The translations under genes and the position numbers were made by a program. Under the pieces are notes generated by a model that was given only the letters and a program-made list of their open reading frames with translations, had not been told where the DNA came from and made no database searches. 64,000 nucleotides of DNA from Epiperipatus broadwayi (lineage: Eukaryota > Onychophora > Udeonychophora > Euonychophora > Peripatidae): NCBI GenBank assembly GCA_028023455.1, contig JAQFVV010000018.1:4679800-4743799 (forward strand), read 5' to 3'. Positions 1-12,010 of the stretch are shown here, in pieces. Each line of letters starts with the position of its first letter. Positions within the stretch are counted from its first letter, which is position 1.

Positions 1-123
1 TTTTAAAAAAAGGCGAATAAATCTAAAAATGTCCAGAAAAAAAACAGCAAATGCAAGCCATAGACGGTTTAAGATATTTCAATATTATGGAAGATTTTTA
101 ACAATAAATAAAAAGTAGAATTG

Positions 124-523
124 AGAAATCAAGGTAATATTGTAGTGAAATTCAAAAAAATATTGGGCAAAATGTAAACAATAATAAATACGAAATTTAA
201 AAAAAAAAGAAATATGGCTTAAAATGACGAATTTACAAAAAAAAAAGAAGAAGAAAGAAACAGCAAAGGTGATGCCATTAAGCACGATTTGAATATTGCA
301 AATATTTTTAACCGAAAATGTAGAATATATTCAGTACATGGTTATTAAGAAATCAAGGTAATATTGTAGTGAAATGCAAACAAATATTGGACCAAATTTA
401 AACAAAAATAAATACGAAATTTAAAAAATAAATAAATAAAGACGGCTTAAACTTAAGGTTTTTTTTTAAATGACGCATTTACAAAAAAAAAAAACAGCAA
501 AAGTGACATCATTAAGTACGATT
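124..523. repeat. Two direct copies of a ~224-bp unit
   Basis: The segment beginning AGAAATCAAGGTAATATTG at 124 recurs at 348. Both copies continue through the same order of landmarks: TGTAGTGAAAT, AATACGAAATTTAAAA, a GGCTTAAA motif, ATTTACAAAAAA, CAGCAAA and ATTAAGYACGATT. They end near 289 and 523. Divergence is mainly in A-run length. The family is not recognised; it could be a local duplication or the end of a satellite-like array cut by the window edge. Confidence 0.75.
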
Positions 524-744
524 CAACGTCGATCGTCGTTCCAAAAGTCGTTGTCAATGTCGCAGCTCTAATAACATAGTACCTGTGTGAGAGTAAAAGG
601 AAAGGAGAAAAGACAATTGATTTGAAAAGGAAACATATACTTTAGTATATAATATAAATATTGAAAACACAAGTAGAATGGATTTATTATAAATAAATAC
701 AAAAAAATAACATTGTGAAAATTAGCAGTATTACATACAGATTA

Positions 745-845
745 TTGTTCAATTTAATGAAAAATGCCGAGTGCTGATAATTCGAGTTTATACTTCAAGA
801 TTTCATTTTGATACAGAAACAGAGGATTTCTATATAGATGTATAG
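745..845 (+). pseudogene. Short RTE-like endonuclease relic
   Basis: One frame reads RVYTSRFHFDTETEDFYIDV, which resembles the APE-type endonuclease stretch VYAP...D.E.V..FY.D.Q found in RTE-type non-LTR retrotransposons. The same stretch is visible in the copy near 8.57-8.64 kb (QVYAPICSHCDENVDFYVDI). Only about 30 codons can be followed before stops, and no RT lies downstream. This is a degraded fragment; the similarity is short, so it could be fortuitous. Confidence 0.4.
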
Positions 846-1129
846 AAATTTTAATCAGACTACTGAATATTTTAAATTAAAATAAAGAATTCGAATGTTA
901 GAATGGCACTATTATTGAATAATGAAAGTGTTACCAGTAAATTTGATTAAGCGATTGAAATGAGAGGAGACATATATTGTAATATTTTGCAGAAAATATA
1001 TATGTTATAAACTACTTTTTTTTTGCGAAAAATTTAAAATGAAAATGGATACGAACGCATACAAATGAAGTTGCAGAGAAACTACGTTTTAACTAATATA
1101 TATATATATACTGGGATGTATAAGTCTCA

Positions 1130-2240
1130 ATGACACAATAATAAATCAAAATATTTTTGATATGATCAAATCGGTTTGTATTCAGATTAAGATATTCAAG
1201 TTATCAATATAACAATAAAAGGTTATAAAACCATATATATACTGTCTATCGGCAAAGTGTATATCAGCCTTTATTATGTTAAAGATTATAAAATTATTTT
1301 ATTCTTAATGTCCTCGACAATGTAACGGGTTTACATGTAAATTAGCTATATTTTAGTTTGTTTTTTTTAAAGGGGGGGGGGGTAAGGGGGCGCGAGTAAG
1401 ATAAATAAATCAAGAAGTTAAAAAATGTTTAGAAACTGTTAAATAAATATTAAAACTATTTTATATTTTTATATCTATGCAAAATATGTTAATTAACTGT
1501 ACTAATATTATATATAAAGCTTTTAAATTTTGTTGGATTTAAAACGCTCCTGGAAACAGTACTGTGTGTATTGGAAGTAGTTGGATTTACTCATCACTGT
1601 AATTTAGATCCAGAAAAGATTTTTTATTAATTTTTTAGTCATTTTAATTAATTCTTTAAAAAAAAAGGCTCTTAGCTAAAAGAATCCTGTCGGCTTTAAT
1701 ATCGATAGAAATGACACATTCATTTATTAATTTATTACTATAATAATTTGAGAAAAAGAAATGTATCTTTTTGCTATATATATTATGTTTCGTTTATTTT
1801 AGATTAAACAAATTTTTATTGTCTTTTGCACTATAAAAAAAATGCGCTGGTTTAAGAATTTCCCTCTATAAAATCTATTTGCGCATTTTTAATTAGAAAT
1901 TATAACTTATCCGCTAAAAGCTGCGGAATAATTTTAAAATTAAAATTGCTTCATTAAATTTGCTTTTATTATAAAATCTAATTTTACAATTTTATATTTT
2001 TTTCATCAGATAAAGTAACCTGTGAACAAAAATGAAACATATTAACTAAAAAATAATTTATATGATATTATTTGGTATGCTGGTATTTAATAAATTTATT
2101 ATGTTATAAATAAAAAATAATGTACACAGGCTGCATATTTAGATATTTTTATAAAAAAAATTCAAGATTATTGACTCAAATAAATCAACCAAGACGTTGA
2201 ATATTAAGTGATTGCTATTAATATTTCTTTCTTTTTTACA
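1130..2240. other. AT-rich stretch without recognisable genes
   Basis: No ORF, splice-flanked exon candidate or repeat family was recognised. The only notable local feature is a G-rich patch at about 1372-1390 (a run of G, then GGGGG and CGCG) inside otherwise A/T-dominated sequence. Confidence 0.5.
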
Positions 2241-3840
2241 GTATTCTAAATTGTGGTTACTTTTTTTCATGGTTATCTCTACAAATAGTCATCTTTATTT
2301 CTTATCGATAAAAAAAACAGTCTTCTTTAACTCTTTCTGCACATTATCATATCCTTTAGATATTTGCAACTAGTCTCTTTTTTTAGATTATGAGTCAGAC
2401 ACTTTCTTTTTCGGACTCTTATATTTTAATTATCTTTACATCTTATTTTATAATTCTAAAAATATTTCCAAACCACTTTGCATGTCTTAGTGCTCTAATA
2501 TAATGGTGGATTATGGAAATCAAGAATCATGAACTGCGTTCCAAATCTATCATTTCTGGTACTCAAACTTCTTATGAACCTTCCTCAATATATACTCAAT
2601 TATTTATTTTTATTTTTGCTTTTTTAATAAATGATTTCTTTTACCTTACGCTTACCAACACTTATATAAATACTATTCGTCCACATTTTTGTTTATATTC
2701 TTTTCCAATTTCATATCAAAATATCCTTTAATCTTTTTACTTTTCTTTTTTTTTAATCATCTAAGTTTCTACACTATACAAAAATCTCACTTCAAACAAA
2801 TTTAATAAGTTCGTTTTTTTTTTTTTGTAATTTCAATAATAAATAGATAATTGCTTGTTTTGAATGTTTGAAATTCTTGTTGTAAATCATCGAGCATCAG
2901 AAGTGACAGATTAAGCATGAATTAATGAACCAACTTTAATTAGCTATAAAATAACTCATACCCTCATTAAAAATCTGCTTAGTTTTTGTAATTCTTTTTC
3001 TTATGTTTTTAGAGGGTTTTTTTCATTGACAAACATCTATTTTTCTATTTATTTAATGATATTAACCTGTTTTAGAACTTCTTTAAATTGTTTCTCATCT
3101 TTTATTAGTTTTACCTATAACTATTGATTTAGATGTGTTGATTTTTATTTCAAATTTCTACACATTTTATTCTTCTACTTAATATATTGTTAACCTCAAT
3201 GTCAGTATCAAAAGCAATAACCTCAATCCTCTCTCCCCTACAACTAATCTTATTCTTACCAAAGTAGCTTGCACAATTTAACTCTTTTAAATAAATATTT
3301 AAGTAAAAACAGATAATAGGCAGTGTATTTATTATGCCTATATGTTTGTCAAAAGTAAAATTACTTAATCTTACAATATTTTAAATTATTTTTTTTAAGT
3401 GTCATAGCATTGGCAGGACGCGAACCCGCAACCCGGGCAACTGCCTGCAAGTGCAAGGCAGTCGCGCTGACCTCTCGACAACCAATGCAAGACAAATATT
3501 TTAAATTCTTTTACAATTTTTTAAAACTCATATGTTCTTTCAAATTATATGTTTTCTTTAAAATATCTATTAAACCAACTTAATCCATTTTATCAAAAGC
3601 CTTTCTAACAGCAATAAAATAAATATTAACTTTTCATTTTATTTTCTACTTATTTTTTCTTCAATAGATTTTTATCACTCCTATTGCATTTCTGATCCTT
3701 CTATTTGTTTGTTTTTAGATTTTTCTATTCTTTTTAAATTTAGTAGCAACTCTCTCTAAATGCTAAACTCCTCTTCCTGCTAAACATCTTTGACATACTA
3801 TAGTTATTGCTGTATAATTTTTTTTATACTACTTTCTCTG
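2240..3840 (-). pseudogene. Decayed non-LTR reverse transcriptase
   Basis: On the minus strand near 3570-3610 a frame reads FIAVRKAFDKMD, matching RT motif A of LINEs (consensus F.D..KAFDKVD), followed by GLIDILKKTYNLKEH, a typical continuation. Further downstream on the same strand, near 3100-3140, is KINTSKSIVIGK, like the KI(N/S)..KT..M..G segment after the catalytic DD box. The intervening catalytic box is not clear. The reading frame is broken by many stops and shifts and is split by a SINE at 3388-3494. It differs from the RTE copies at 8-10, 30 and 61 kb, so it is probably a different clade. Limits are approximate. Confidence 0.5.
3388..3494 (-). mobile_element. tRNA-derived SINE, copy A
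   Basis: About 105 bp, minus strand. It contains a tRNA-like D-arm (GTCGAGAGGTCAGCGCGAC), an anticodon-arm-like stem (CTGCC/GGCAG) and a B box (GGGTTCGCGTCC), then GCTATGACACTT and a short A tail (T run on the plus strand). It is flanked by a 13-bp duplication AATATTTTAAATT at 3375-3387 and 3495-3507, consistent with target-primed retroposition. It inserted into the decayed RT around it. Its sequence is close to copy B at 6.0 kb. Confidence 0.88.
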
Positions 3841-3849
3841 CATTTGAGT

Positions 3850-5760
3850 ATAATAAATATATATTGAGATGGATTGGTATCTCATGACACATAACATAGT
3901 GTATTTGTGCATATATATTTAAAGCTTAACAAGAAAAAAATTAAAATGAGCACATTTGTTTAAATAAGGATTAAATAATAGTATTAATTATATTTTGTCA
4001 ATACTGTAAATTATTTAACATCAAAGATTAAATAAACTTGAATAATTCTATAATGTAAATAAGCATTTTTTTATTAAAATATATAAAAAAAGTTAATAAT
4101 GTAACATTTAGAAGGTAGAAGTTTCAACATATTTTGCTTTGTATTATGGTTGTCTTGTTATAAATTTATGTTTTTAGATTTGTAAGTTATATAATTAACT
4201 TAATTGTTCACAATTAAATAACCAAGTATAGTAAAACTAACTTTTTTTAAAAAAAAAAATAAGAGTATTTGTTGTTTGAACTTGTGTTGCAACTTAAGAA
4301 AAATATTTGAACCATAATTTCAAAAAATAAAACAGAAACAGATCGAACTAACTTTTGGAAGAATAAGCAGTTGCCAGTTAAATCAATACCAATGAAAATT
4401 GTGAAAAATAGTCAGCAAAGCAAGTAAGAAGTAAAGGGAAAAAGTAATAGTACAAAGCAGTTATGAGCCACAAAATTATATCGTTATGGAAAAAAATGAT
4501 TACGTTATTGGAAAGTTAAGAATGGAATACTACACTTAAATAAGTATCAGCTCCACTGATCCACCAAGATGTAAGCTTGGCTTGATACTTGCCTAGCTAG
4601 AAATCCTTTGAAGTATTTCTGATAAAAGCTTGTGGAACTTACATATTATTTCTCATTTATAGTTATAAACTGATCAATAGCAAAAGCTTTCAATATTATG
4701 TATAGAATTATGTATTGTATAAAATAAGAAGAGAAAGTTAAAATAGCAAAATTCAAGAGGACTGCAAAAATTGAATTTTTATATTAAGTAATGATAACTT
4801 AAATAATTATCAAAGCTGCAATTAGTTTTACATTTCAAAAAAAAAAAACTGTTTAAAGAAGAGAAAGCAACTCGTGTGTAGATGCACAAATATAATACTC
4901 TGAAGTAATCCAGGTAAATTTTGTAAGTGTGTGCAAAAAAAAAAAATTTCTTCTTTACTTAATCTTTCAAGAGTATTTGGTAAAACAATAGTACCATCAT
5001 TATATTTTGATAAAAACCTAAGCCTTGTATCTATCTGGATGGGAATATTTTATTTTTGATAGATTCATTAATTTTTTTTTTCTACTAATGAAAAACATTT
5101 TATTATAATTATTACTTAATTTTAACTTTAGTTTTAGATAAGAAATTGTATTGCAAATATTTAATTTTAGATTATAATAATTAAGAAAATGTTAAAACAT
5201 TTACCAGCAGAATAGGTTTGATTTGTAATAAAGAAATTTATTTAAAGCTGAGGGGGGCTTTCAATATTGAATGCATAGCATTAAATGAGTAAAGAGAGTT
5301 GAGATCTGGATTTAAAGTTATTTTGAATATTATAAAATAAATTATCATAAAACTAACTTTATAAGAGTAGATTTGCATGCTAGGGACAAAAAATTTTAGC
5401 TACTAAATGCCATTTTTAAGAAAGAGGATAATGTGTGAATATTTTTAGCTATTGATCACATCTCTCTCAGAACAAACTATGTCAGCCTTAGAGATATTTT
5501 ACATTTGTATATTTATATATAATAAAGTGCACATTTATGCTATATTCAAGCCTTTTAAAATTCTCTATTATTTTTGCCTTACTAAAATAATTTTATTTTG
5601 GTAAAATTTAAATGTTTGACCATCTTTCTTTTCTTCTATGTATTATTAATATTAGTATACCAAATTAACTTCATTTTTGACGTGAGTGATTATTGGATAT
5701 CAGTTTAATTGTTCCAAGTATTATAGTTAACTACCTCACGCGAAGCATCTAGTATTATAA
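3850..5760. other. AT-rich stretch without recognisable genes
   Basis: No coding segment longer than background, no clear repeat family and no RNA gene was recognised. It contains ordinary A/T homopolymer runs only. Confidence 0.5.
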
Positions 5761-5771
5761 GGACATACAAA

Positions 5772-5821
5772 TACGTGAAGGGGGTACATAGTTTTTATAC
5801 GTGAAGGGGGTACATAGTTTT
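5772..5821. repeat. Two tandem ~26-bp units
   Basis: TACGTGAAGGGGGTACATAG plus a T run occurs twice back to back. It is a short local duplication with a GGGGG core and a further G6 run just after. Confidence 0.8.
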
Positions 5822-6008
5822 TTGGGGGGAAAGATGATGTTTGTTTTAAAGCTATAGATTGCACTCAGAATGAGTTCAAATCATCATCACCATATTACTC
5901 TTAGCTCTCTAATAGTTAATCAACTCCTGTTTGTCTATAATCTTTATTATAGCTGTAATAAAAACTTGGCAATATATTGTATTTTTTTGTTTAAATACAA
6001 CTCATATA

Positions 6009-6112
6009 GTTTTGCATTGGTGGTCAAGAGGTCAGCACGACTGCCTTACAAGCAGTTGCCCGGGTTGCAGGTTCGTGTCCCGGCTGATGCTATGACACTT
6101 GAAAAAAAAAAA
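6009..6112 (+). mobile_element. tRNA-derived SINE, copy B, with intact TSD
   Basis: Full-length copy of the family at 3.4 kb. It begins GTTTTGCATTGGTGGTC, has a D-arm-like segment, an anticodon-arm stem (ACTGC/GCAGT with loop CTTACAA), a B box GGTTCGTGTCC, the 3' end GCTATGACACTTG and a 13-A tail. The 16-bp target-site duplication AAATACAACTCATATA is perfect at 5993-6008 and 6113-6128, so the insertion is young relative to its surroundings. The element is only about 100 bp, essentially a tRNA moiety with a very short tail and no long body. The short ORF running across it is incidental. Confidence 0.92.
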
Positions 6113-6659
6113 AAATACAACTCATATAATGTACTGTTACAAACAATGCACCAATATGTGGTTTGAATATCTTCTCTATCTTTCTATGTCACACACCTTA
6201 CAAAAGATAAATGGTTTCATGCAACAACAGTAACACTTCCATTTGCAATTCAATAATCTGGGAGTGAATTCCAACACTCTACCTAGCCAGAATATTAATA
6301 ACCAACGCAACTATCCTCTATTGGTTTGTAAATGAGCATTTAATTATTTTTAATTAGAGAGTAAAATGATTAAAACCTCCATTATCAACTGAAGCTGTAA
6401 ATATGGTTCTACATATTTGTGTTTTACCTGTTGCTAATTATATAACTACTAACATAGATTTGAACCCATTTCACATGTAATTAGCACCAGTAACTATCAA
6501 AATGGATTTCTATTAAATTTTAAATATTTATAGTAAATTAATTATAAAAGGAATATTTGTTTGTTTTTTTATATATAAATATCAAGAAAATTTTAATTTT
6601 CTTTATGCTCATTTAATTCGTGTATGTACGTATATATATGTAGGATAAATAAATAATCT

Positions 6660-6682
6660 TATATATATATATATATATATAT
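6660..6682. repeat. (TA)n microsatellite
   Basis: Uninterrupted TA dinucleotide run. Confidence 0.9.
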
Positions 6683-6859
6683 TGTAAATAAAAAAAATTT
6701 ACTAATAATTTATATAAAATAAAATCGACATTTAGAATCACATACTGTAATCATTAAATCTTGTAATCTAGGCGAGTCATTGTATCATTCTTAAAAATGG
6801 TATAAAATGTTATAAATACCAAAGATTATTTAATTAAATTTTACTTGACTAATTGAGCC

Positions 6860-6962
6860 ATTTTTCCATACCATATATGGAAATGTAGGTCAATTTAGTC
6901 AAATTTCATTTGGCTATTGATCAGTCTTTCCATACCATATATGGATATGTAGGTCAATTTAG
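6860..6962. repeat. Tandem duplication carrying CCATATATGG
   Basis: TTTCCATACCATATATGG followed by ATGTAGGTCAATTTAG occurs twice, with CCATATATGG at 6871-6880 and 6935-6944 (64-bp period). The decamer fits the CC(A/T)6GG consensus bound by SRF/MADS factors. In this AT-rich setting a chance origin followed by duplication is more likely than a regulatory role, and no gene is recognised nearby. Confidence 0.75.
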
Positions 6963-6964
6963 AA

Positions 6965-8275
6965 TCTCTACCCAAGTATACCAAGTTTGAAACAATGGCT
7001 GGCAAGAATTTGATCAGATTAACATTCTAAACAAAAAGGTAATGGAAACAAAAGATCGTGTCCTGTTTCTAGATATGTGTGAAATGAATAAAAATTTTGC
7101 CTCAAAGCAGCATTCTATAAATATTCACATTGTCTATAAATATCTAAATTCTGGGCTATCAGGGATTCTTGTTCTATGTTTTATATCCGAGTGCTAACAT
7201 ACTTCATGCTAGTTTAATTTTTAAAATAAATAATGTCAGGGTAAAGGATGCAACCGTTTGCTTTCCCATCCCTCTTGGACTCTCATCTCTCCACTCATGA
7301 GGCCAAAGACTGAAACATCTGGACCAAATTTAATGAACTGTTCGAAGAAGATGCTTGCCTGAAGGTGAACTTTAAATCTCTACTAATGCCTGTTTCCAGC
7401 TAAACCAGTATATATATGATTATGATCCATCAACCACCTGTGTCATGTCAGCAAGTTGGCCAAGGTAAAATGTCTACATTGCCATCAAATAATGAACTGT
7501 TATTTAATATAACTTTTATTTAAAACTATATTGTAAGACTTTTCTTTTATTTAATTCTTAAAATCTCTTTTGTAAAATTTTAAATAATGTCTATACAATT
7601 TATTCTAATGCTGAATTAAGTTCTTCTTAAATTTTTGTGCAGCAATTTAGATAGAATTTTATTTTCTCTTAGTATGTATTTTGATTTATTCTTAATAAGC
7701 TAAGTCAGTATGCAACCCAGGGAGTAAGTTTAAAGGTCACTGCTCATAATTTCTCCTGTTAAATGGTTGGAGACATAAATTTTCTTTAAGGTTAATTATT
7801 ATAAACTCGCTTGGTTTTATGCTGATTGTTTTATATAATGATGTTTACTTTTAAATAGCAGGTAATGTTTCAATGCCTGTACTTAACTATCCTCATTAAT
7901 TATAAATTAAATCCTTATCTAACCATTAAAATCTATTTTGCCAATTTATTTAATTAAATTTCACCACAAGCGAGTTTAATATTTAATGTATCATCTGCCT
8001 ATGTGTGATCTGTGATTTTATTTTGCAATTAATGTGTTGATTACATATAGCAAAAGAACATAAATGGGCTGCTAAAATCAAAGAAAACTAATGTTTTTTT
8101 CCCTCCATTCAGCTGTCTTCTTCAAGGGAGGTTGATATTCACAATCATGCCAGACAAAGCTAAATTATGGCCCTTATTTTTAGGCAGCAAGACAAAAATT
8201 GGTATCTGAAGACAAATAGTATTAAGAATCTCCCAAATGCCCACACAAGCAGTCATTTGATTGATTTTTATTTAG
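6965..8275. other. Gene-poor stretch with a GC-richer patch
   Basis: No gene is recognised. A less AT-rich patch lies at about 7235-7460 (around TTTCCCATCCCTCTTGGACT); it has no open frame of note and could be an old repeat. ACTCGCTTG near 7805 and CAAGCGAGT near 7972 form a short inverted pair. Confidence 0.4.
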
Positions 8276-9097
8276 GATTTATAATGGCAGATCATTTTCA
8301 AATGAAGGAAGATTGCATGAACTGAAAAAGTACAGTCCAATATTATATGAGACATTGTTAAAGTTTGTGGAAGTTGAAGATGAAGAGGCGATTGATTTAA
8401 AAAGTGGATATTTACTTTACTGCAAAGTCATAAATATTGAAGGCATAAGTGAAATGAGGTTATTAATTAACACAGGAGAATAATATTGAGGAGATTTATG
8501 GTATATTATACAGAATGAGAAGGATAAATATTCTAATTAATGATAGATACCAAATGTAGATAATTCAAGTTTATGCTCCAATATGTTCTCATTGTGATGA
8601 AAATGTAGATTTTTATGTTGATATACAAAATGCTTTTTATCAGCCCATCAACATTTTAAAATTATTATGAAAGGTTTTAAATGCTAGAATTAGAAAATGA
8701 TTAAAAGATGAAAAATGCTGTGAGTAAATTTAGTTATGATGATAGAATAAAGAAAATATATAGACTTGTGAAGTTTACAGAAAAAGAAAATTCTATTTTG
8801 TGAATTCTTTCTTTAAAAATACTGCTAAACGGGAATAAATATGAAAGCATTTAAATAAATGTACAGAAGATTTAAATTATATTACGGCTAAAGAAAACTT
8901 TATTTTTTAAGACTGTAATGTTCTTAATAGATTTAATATAGTGGCTGATTAACTATTAATTAGATGTAAGATAACAAGAGCCAAGTAAACTATTAAAAAA
9001 GATTAGATAAACAGTTGATATTCGTCACTTTTAAAAATATTTTATTAAATGTAAATTAGAATTCGGAAGACATGATTGAAATCAGTAAGAAAATAAC

Positions 9098-9270
9098 ATC
9101 ACATGACCACCATCTCTTATGCTTGAGTATAACTGTTGTTAAAACAGGCAAAACTCACTATATTGGATGAGTAGGCACTAGATGGGGATTTTATGCACAA
9201 GCCTTTTGGCGTCCATTGATTACTCTAGCTTGCTGTGTGTGGCATACGTATAATGAGTTTTGCCTGTTTT
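9098..9270. mobile_element. Short TIR element inside the RTE copy
   Basis: A 130-bp core (9141-9270) has perfect 17-bp terminal inverted repeats, AAAACAGGCAAAACTCA and TGAGTTTTGCCTGTTTT, extended by TATA. The 12-mer TAAGAAAATAAC flanks a slightly larger interval (9086-9097 and 9270-9281), so the inserted unit may be about 172 bp with the TIR core at one end. The internal sequence (CACTAGATGGGGATTTTATG, then CATTGATTA) is shared with the palindrome at 17.7-17.95 kb. It is too short to code; MITE-like or a SINE derivative. Confidence 0.65.
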
Positions 9271-9692
9271 AAGAAAATAACTGGCACTCTTTTGAAAACT
9301 TTAAAAAAGATAGCCAGAACAAAAACATAGCAATTTATAACTATAGAAAGAATATGTTTTTTTAAAAAATGATTCATTAAGAAGAATACAATATCTAGAT
9401 TTTTTTTAGATATTACAAAAGGTGTTACTGATGATATAAAAAATATATAATTGTGAATTGGACAAAAAATTTATAGAAAAGAATAAAAATATCAAAAATG
9501 TAAAATAATATCTTGAAATATAATAATAAAAAACATGCAAAGAAAGTACCCCCTACAATTACTACATCTTATAAATTGCTAAATATTTTAAATAAAGAGG
9601 TAAGATATGCAATTAAATTCATAAAAATGGAAAAGCTTCAGGAAATAACAGAATTATTATTAATATTATAAAAGAATCAGGTAAAGAAATTT

Positions 9693-9780
9693 TTTGGTGG
9701 CCTAGCAGTTAGCATAGTTGCTTTCCAAGCAGCTGGCCTGAGTTCCCTTCCCGGTCAATGCTTTGACATATGAGAAAAAA
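9693..9780 (+). mobile_element. SINE-like tRNA-derived insertion, copy C
   Basis: GGTGGCCTAGCAGTTAGCAT, an anticodon-arm-like stem, GAGTTCCCTTCCCGG in B-box position, then GTCAATGCTTTGACATATG and an A6 tail. The arrangement matches copies A and B, but the sequence is clearly diverged (GGTCAATGCTTTGACA versus GGCTGATGCTATGACA). No clean target-site duplication was found. It interrupts the RTE frame directly after the GKEI segment. Confidence 0.7.
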
Positions 9781-10299
9781 CGACTAAATAATAATGATTG
9801 ACAAAATAAGAAAATATATTGGAAAAGATTCACATAAATGTCTAGATTATAAAGGTGTACCAAATAATCAGAAAATTGCCATAGTAGTACTATTATTTAA
9901 TAAATATGATAAAAAAGACATTAAAAATTATACCACTGTTAATTTTCCATTAGTTCTATACAAAATTTTTAATAATTTAATTACAACTTATTTACAGCAA
10001 ACTTTGGATTATAACTACCGAAAGAACAAACTAAGTCACGTGAAGTATTGAGAGTAGTTATAGAAAAGATTAATAAATATGAATTGCCATTAACTTTGGA
10101 TTTGTATGTTAATAAAAAGCATTTGAATATCTAAGCATTTTTATAATGATAAAGCTTTGGATATTTGTCATATTTTGAAGAATATTTATTAAAATGTAAT
10201 AGAAAATGAAAAGGTTGCTATATATTAAAAATACTTTAAAGTTATATTTAAAGCTTTTTATATTTTTTTCTTGTAAGAAGCAGTAATATAATTGCATAA

Positions 10300-11655
10300 A
10301 TTGATTACATTCATAAATCTGTTTATTTGATATCCGTATTCTATTCTTATTCTAGTAATAAAAGTGACATCTTTAGTATAATCTTTATAATATAAATGGA
10401 GTTTGGCATTCTTATTAAAAAAAGTCTTACATTTTTCAAAACTACTTTTAAAAAAGTATTTTTCTAGATATTAACTTCACATGCTCACATCATTGAAAAT
10501 ATTCTAGCTATAACAACATTAACATATTATCCAGCAAGATTTTTCGATCTTACATTTTCAAAATATTATAATAAATTTTAAATAGAATTATTTTTCCATT
10601 GTATTTACGTTAAATATTATGACCAATGTTTCACCTGTATGTAATATATTTAACAGAATAACTCTATATTCAATTAATTTAAAGTATTTTATCGTTATAA
10701 AGAAATACTCCATTTTTTAACTTTTAAAATGCACTAGATCATAATACAATCTGCATAGTACTTCAATATCCAAGTTTATATTTTAAACTAATAATCTACG
10801 CATATTTAAGTTGTTGACAATTTTTCTTTAATTATTTACTTATAAAATACCCGAGTTTTTTTTTGCATATTACTTACTAAACAAAAATTTGTATATACTG
10901 TATTGAAAATATTAAAAATATTTTATAAATCAACATTTGAATTGGAAACAAATATAATCATTAGCATACAGAGAAGCCTAAAAGTCACAAACATGGAGTA
11001 TATGTTTTGCTTTTTAATCTCATTAATTTATATTACATCTTAATGCTTTTTTTCATGAAACTGCATGTTAAATTATTCCAAATGCTACAGTTATAAAAAT
11101 AAAAAGTAATGTTAGTAATGATTTACATTCTTATTCAATTACATTTTTTCCAACGACCTCATATTTTTACCACCAGTAAAAAAATTTCTCTTATATCCCT
11201 ATGTTAATGCTATTTTATATGAACAAATTTCAATTTACAATCAAGTAATTTCAAATATTAAAATTTTTGTTATTAGGCAATTTAAAATACTTTAAGAAGA
11301 TTAATAAAAACAATATATAAATCCAACTTCTGATATCAATTTTTATGCATTTTCAATGCAACAAAATACTGCAATTCTTGATTTTAATTTTTTAAAACCA
11401 TACTGGGTTTCGATCCATTTATAAATATGGCTAAAAGAATATATTTAATAAATTTTTGGAAAGTGCTTTTGCTAAAATGGGTAACAGTGATTTTCATCAA
11501 TAATTATTTGTGGAAACATTTGTGGATTCATATTTTTTTAAAAAAAATTACAATAACTATAACATCATTATCATATCTGTAGTTTTTCCACTTTTAAGAT
11601 CACTAAGAATTTTTGTAACTTTATCATGCTGAATATCTATAATTAGAATTAGTAA
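10300..11655. other. AT-rich stretch without recognisable genes
   Basis: Nothing beyond A/T runs and background ORFs was recognised. Confidence 0.5.
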
Positions 11656-11659
11656 TACA

Positions 11660-12010
11660 TTCTATTCACTGGACTCAAAAACTATTTATTATAAACTTAA
11701 GTGATAAATGGATACTAGTTAGTAGTATTATATCCACATAATCAAATTAGATTTGGTTATTACTATCTACATTGAAAAGCAAAAGTTGTATTTATTGCAT
11801 CTAGTAGACAGCATTATTTTTTTACCTTTTTGTTGAAGTTAGTATATACCAAACAAGGCGCACATAAGTTTTTCAAACTAGTTTTAACAACTGAATTGGG
11901 AGATGCAATTCACTCTATTTATTACATTTCAGAGCCATCTATTGTAAACTTGAGCAATCAATGAGCTCCAAATGATAGTACTACATCTACATATCCAGTC
12001 TTATGTGTCT
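11660..12010. repeat. Diverged direct repeat, ~255-bp spacing
   Basis: TATTATAAACTTAAGTGATAAATGG with a downstream TAGTAGTATTATATCCACAT (11686-11745) resembles TATTGTAAACTTGAGCAATC with GATAGTACTACATCTACAT at about 11938-11992. The order and spacing of landmarks are kept, but identity is modest. It may be an old satellite-like or intronic tandem. Confidence 0.35.

Larger units (their letters stand above)
8280..10290 (+). pseudogene. Decayed RTE-type retrotransposon ORF
   Basis: Plus-strand fragments appear in the order of an RTE polyprotein. Endonuclease: QVYAPICSHCDENVDFYVDI near 8565-8640. The RT linker EVRYAIKFIK follows at 9600-9630, then a GKEI end at about 9690. RT domain: 9794-10051 reads KKDIKNYTTVNFPLVLYKIF, like the KKDPKNYRPISLLSVLYKIF block of LINE RTs. 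Further on, EVLRVVIEKINKYELPLTLD at 10040-10105 corresponds to the segment before RT motif A, whose expected FVDYEKAFD is now unrecognisable. Stops, frameshifts and two insertions (about 9098-9269 and 9693-9780) show the copy is dead. It is the same family as the minus-strand copies at 30 and 61 kb. Confidence 0.75.

Noticed and set aside
1372-1390. G-run as a quadruplex regulatory element (also 36.05 kb)
   Set aside because: Too few separated G-tracts of clear structure and no associated gene; noted only as a compositional feature.
6015-6085. Functional tRNA gene
   Set aside because: The A-tail, TSD and irregular cloverleaf (no paired acceptor stem seen) identify a SINE rather than a tRNA gene.
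6871-6944. Paired CCATATATGG boxes as an SRF-responsive enhancer
   Set aside because: No gene nearby is recognised, and the second box comes from a 64-bp tandem duplication; the motif is expected often in such AT-rich DNA.
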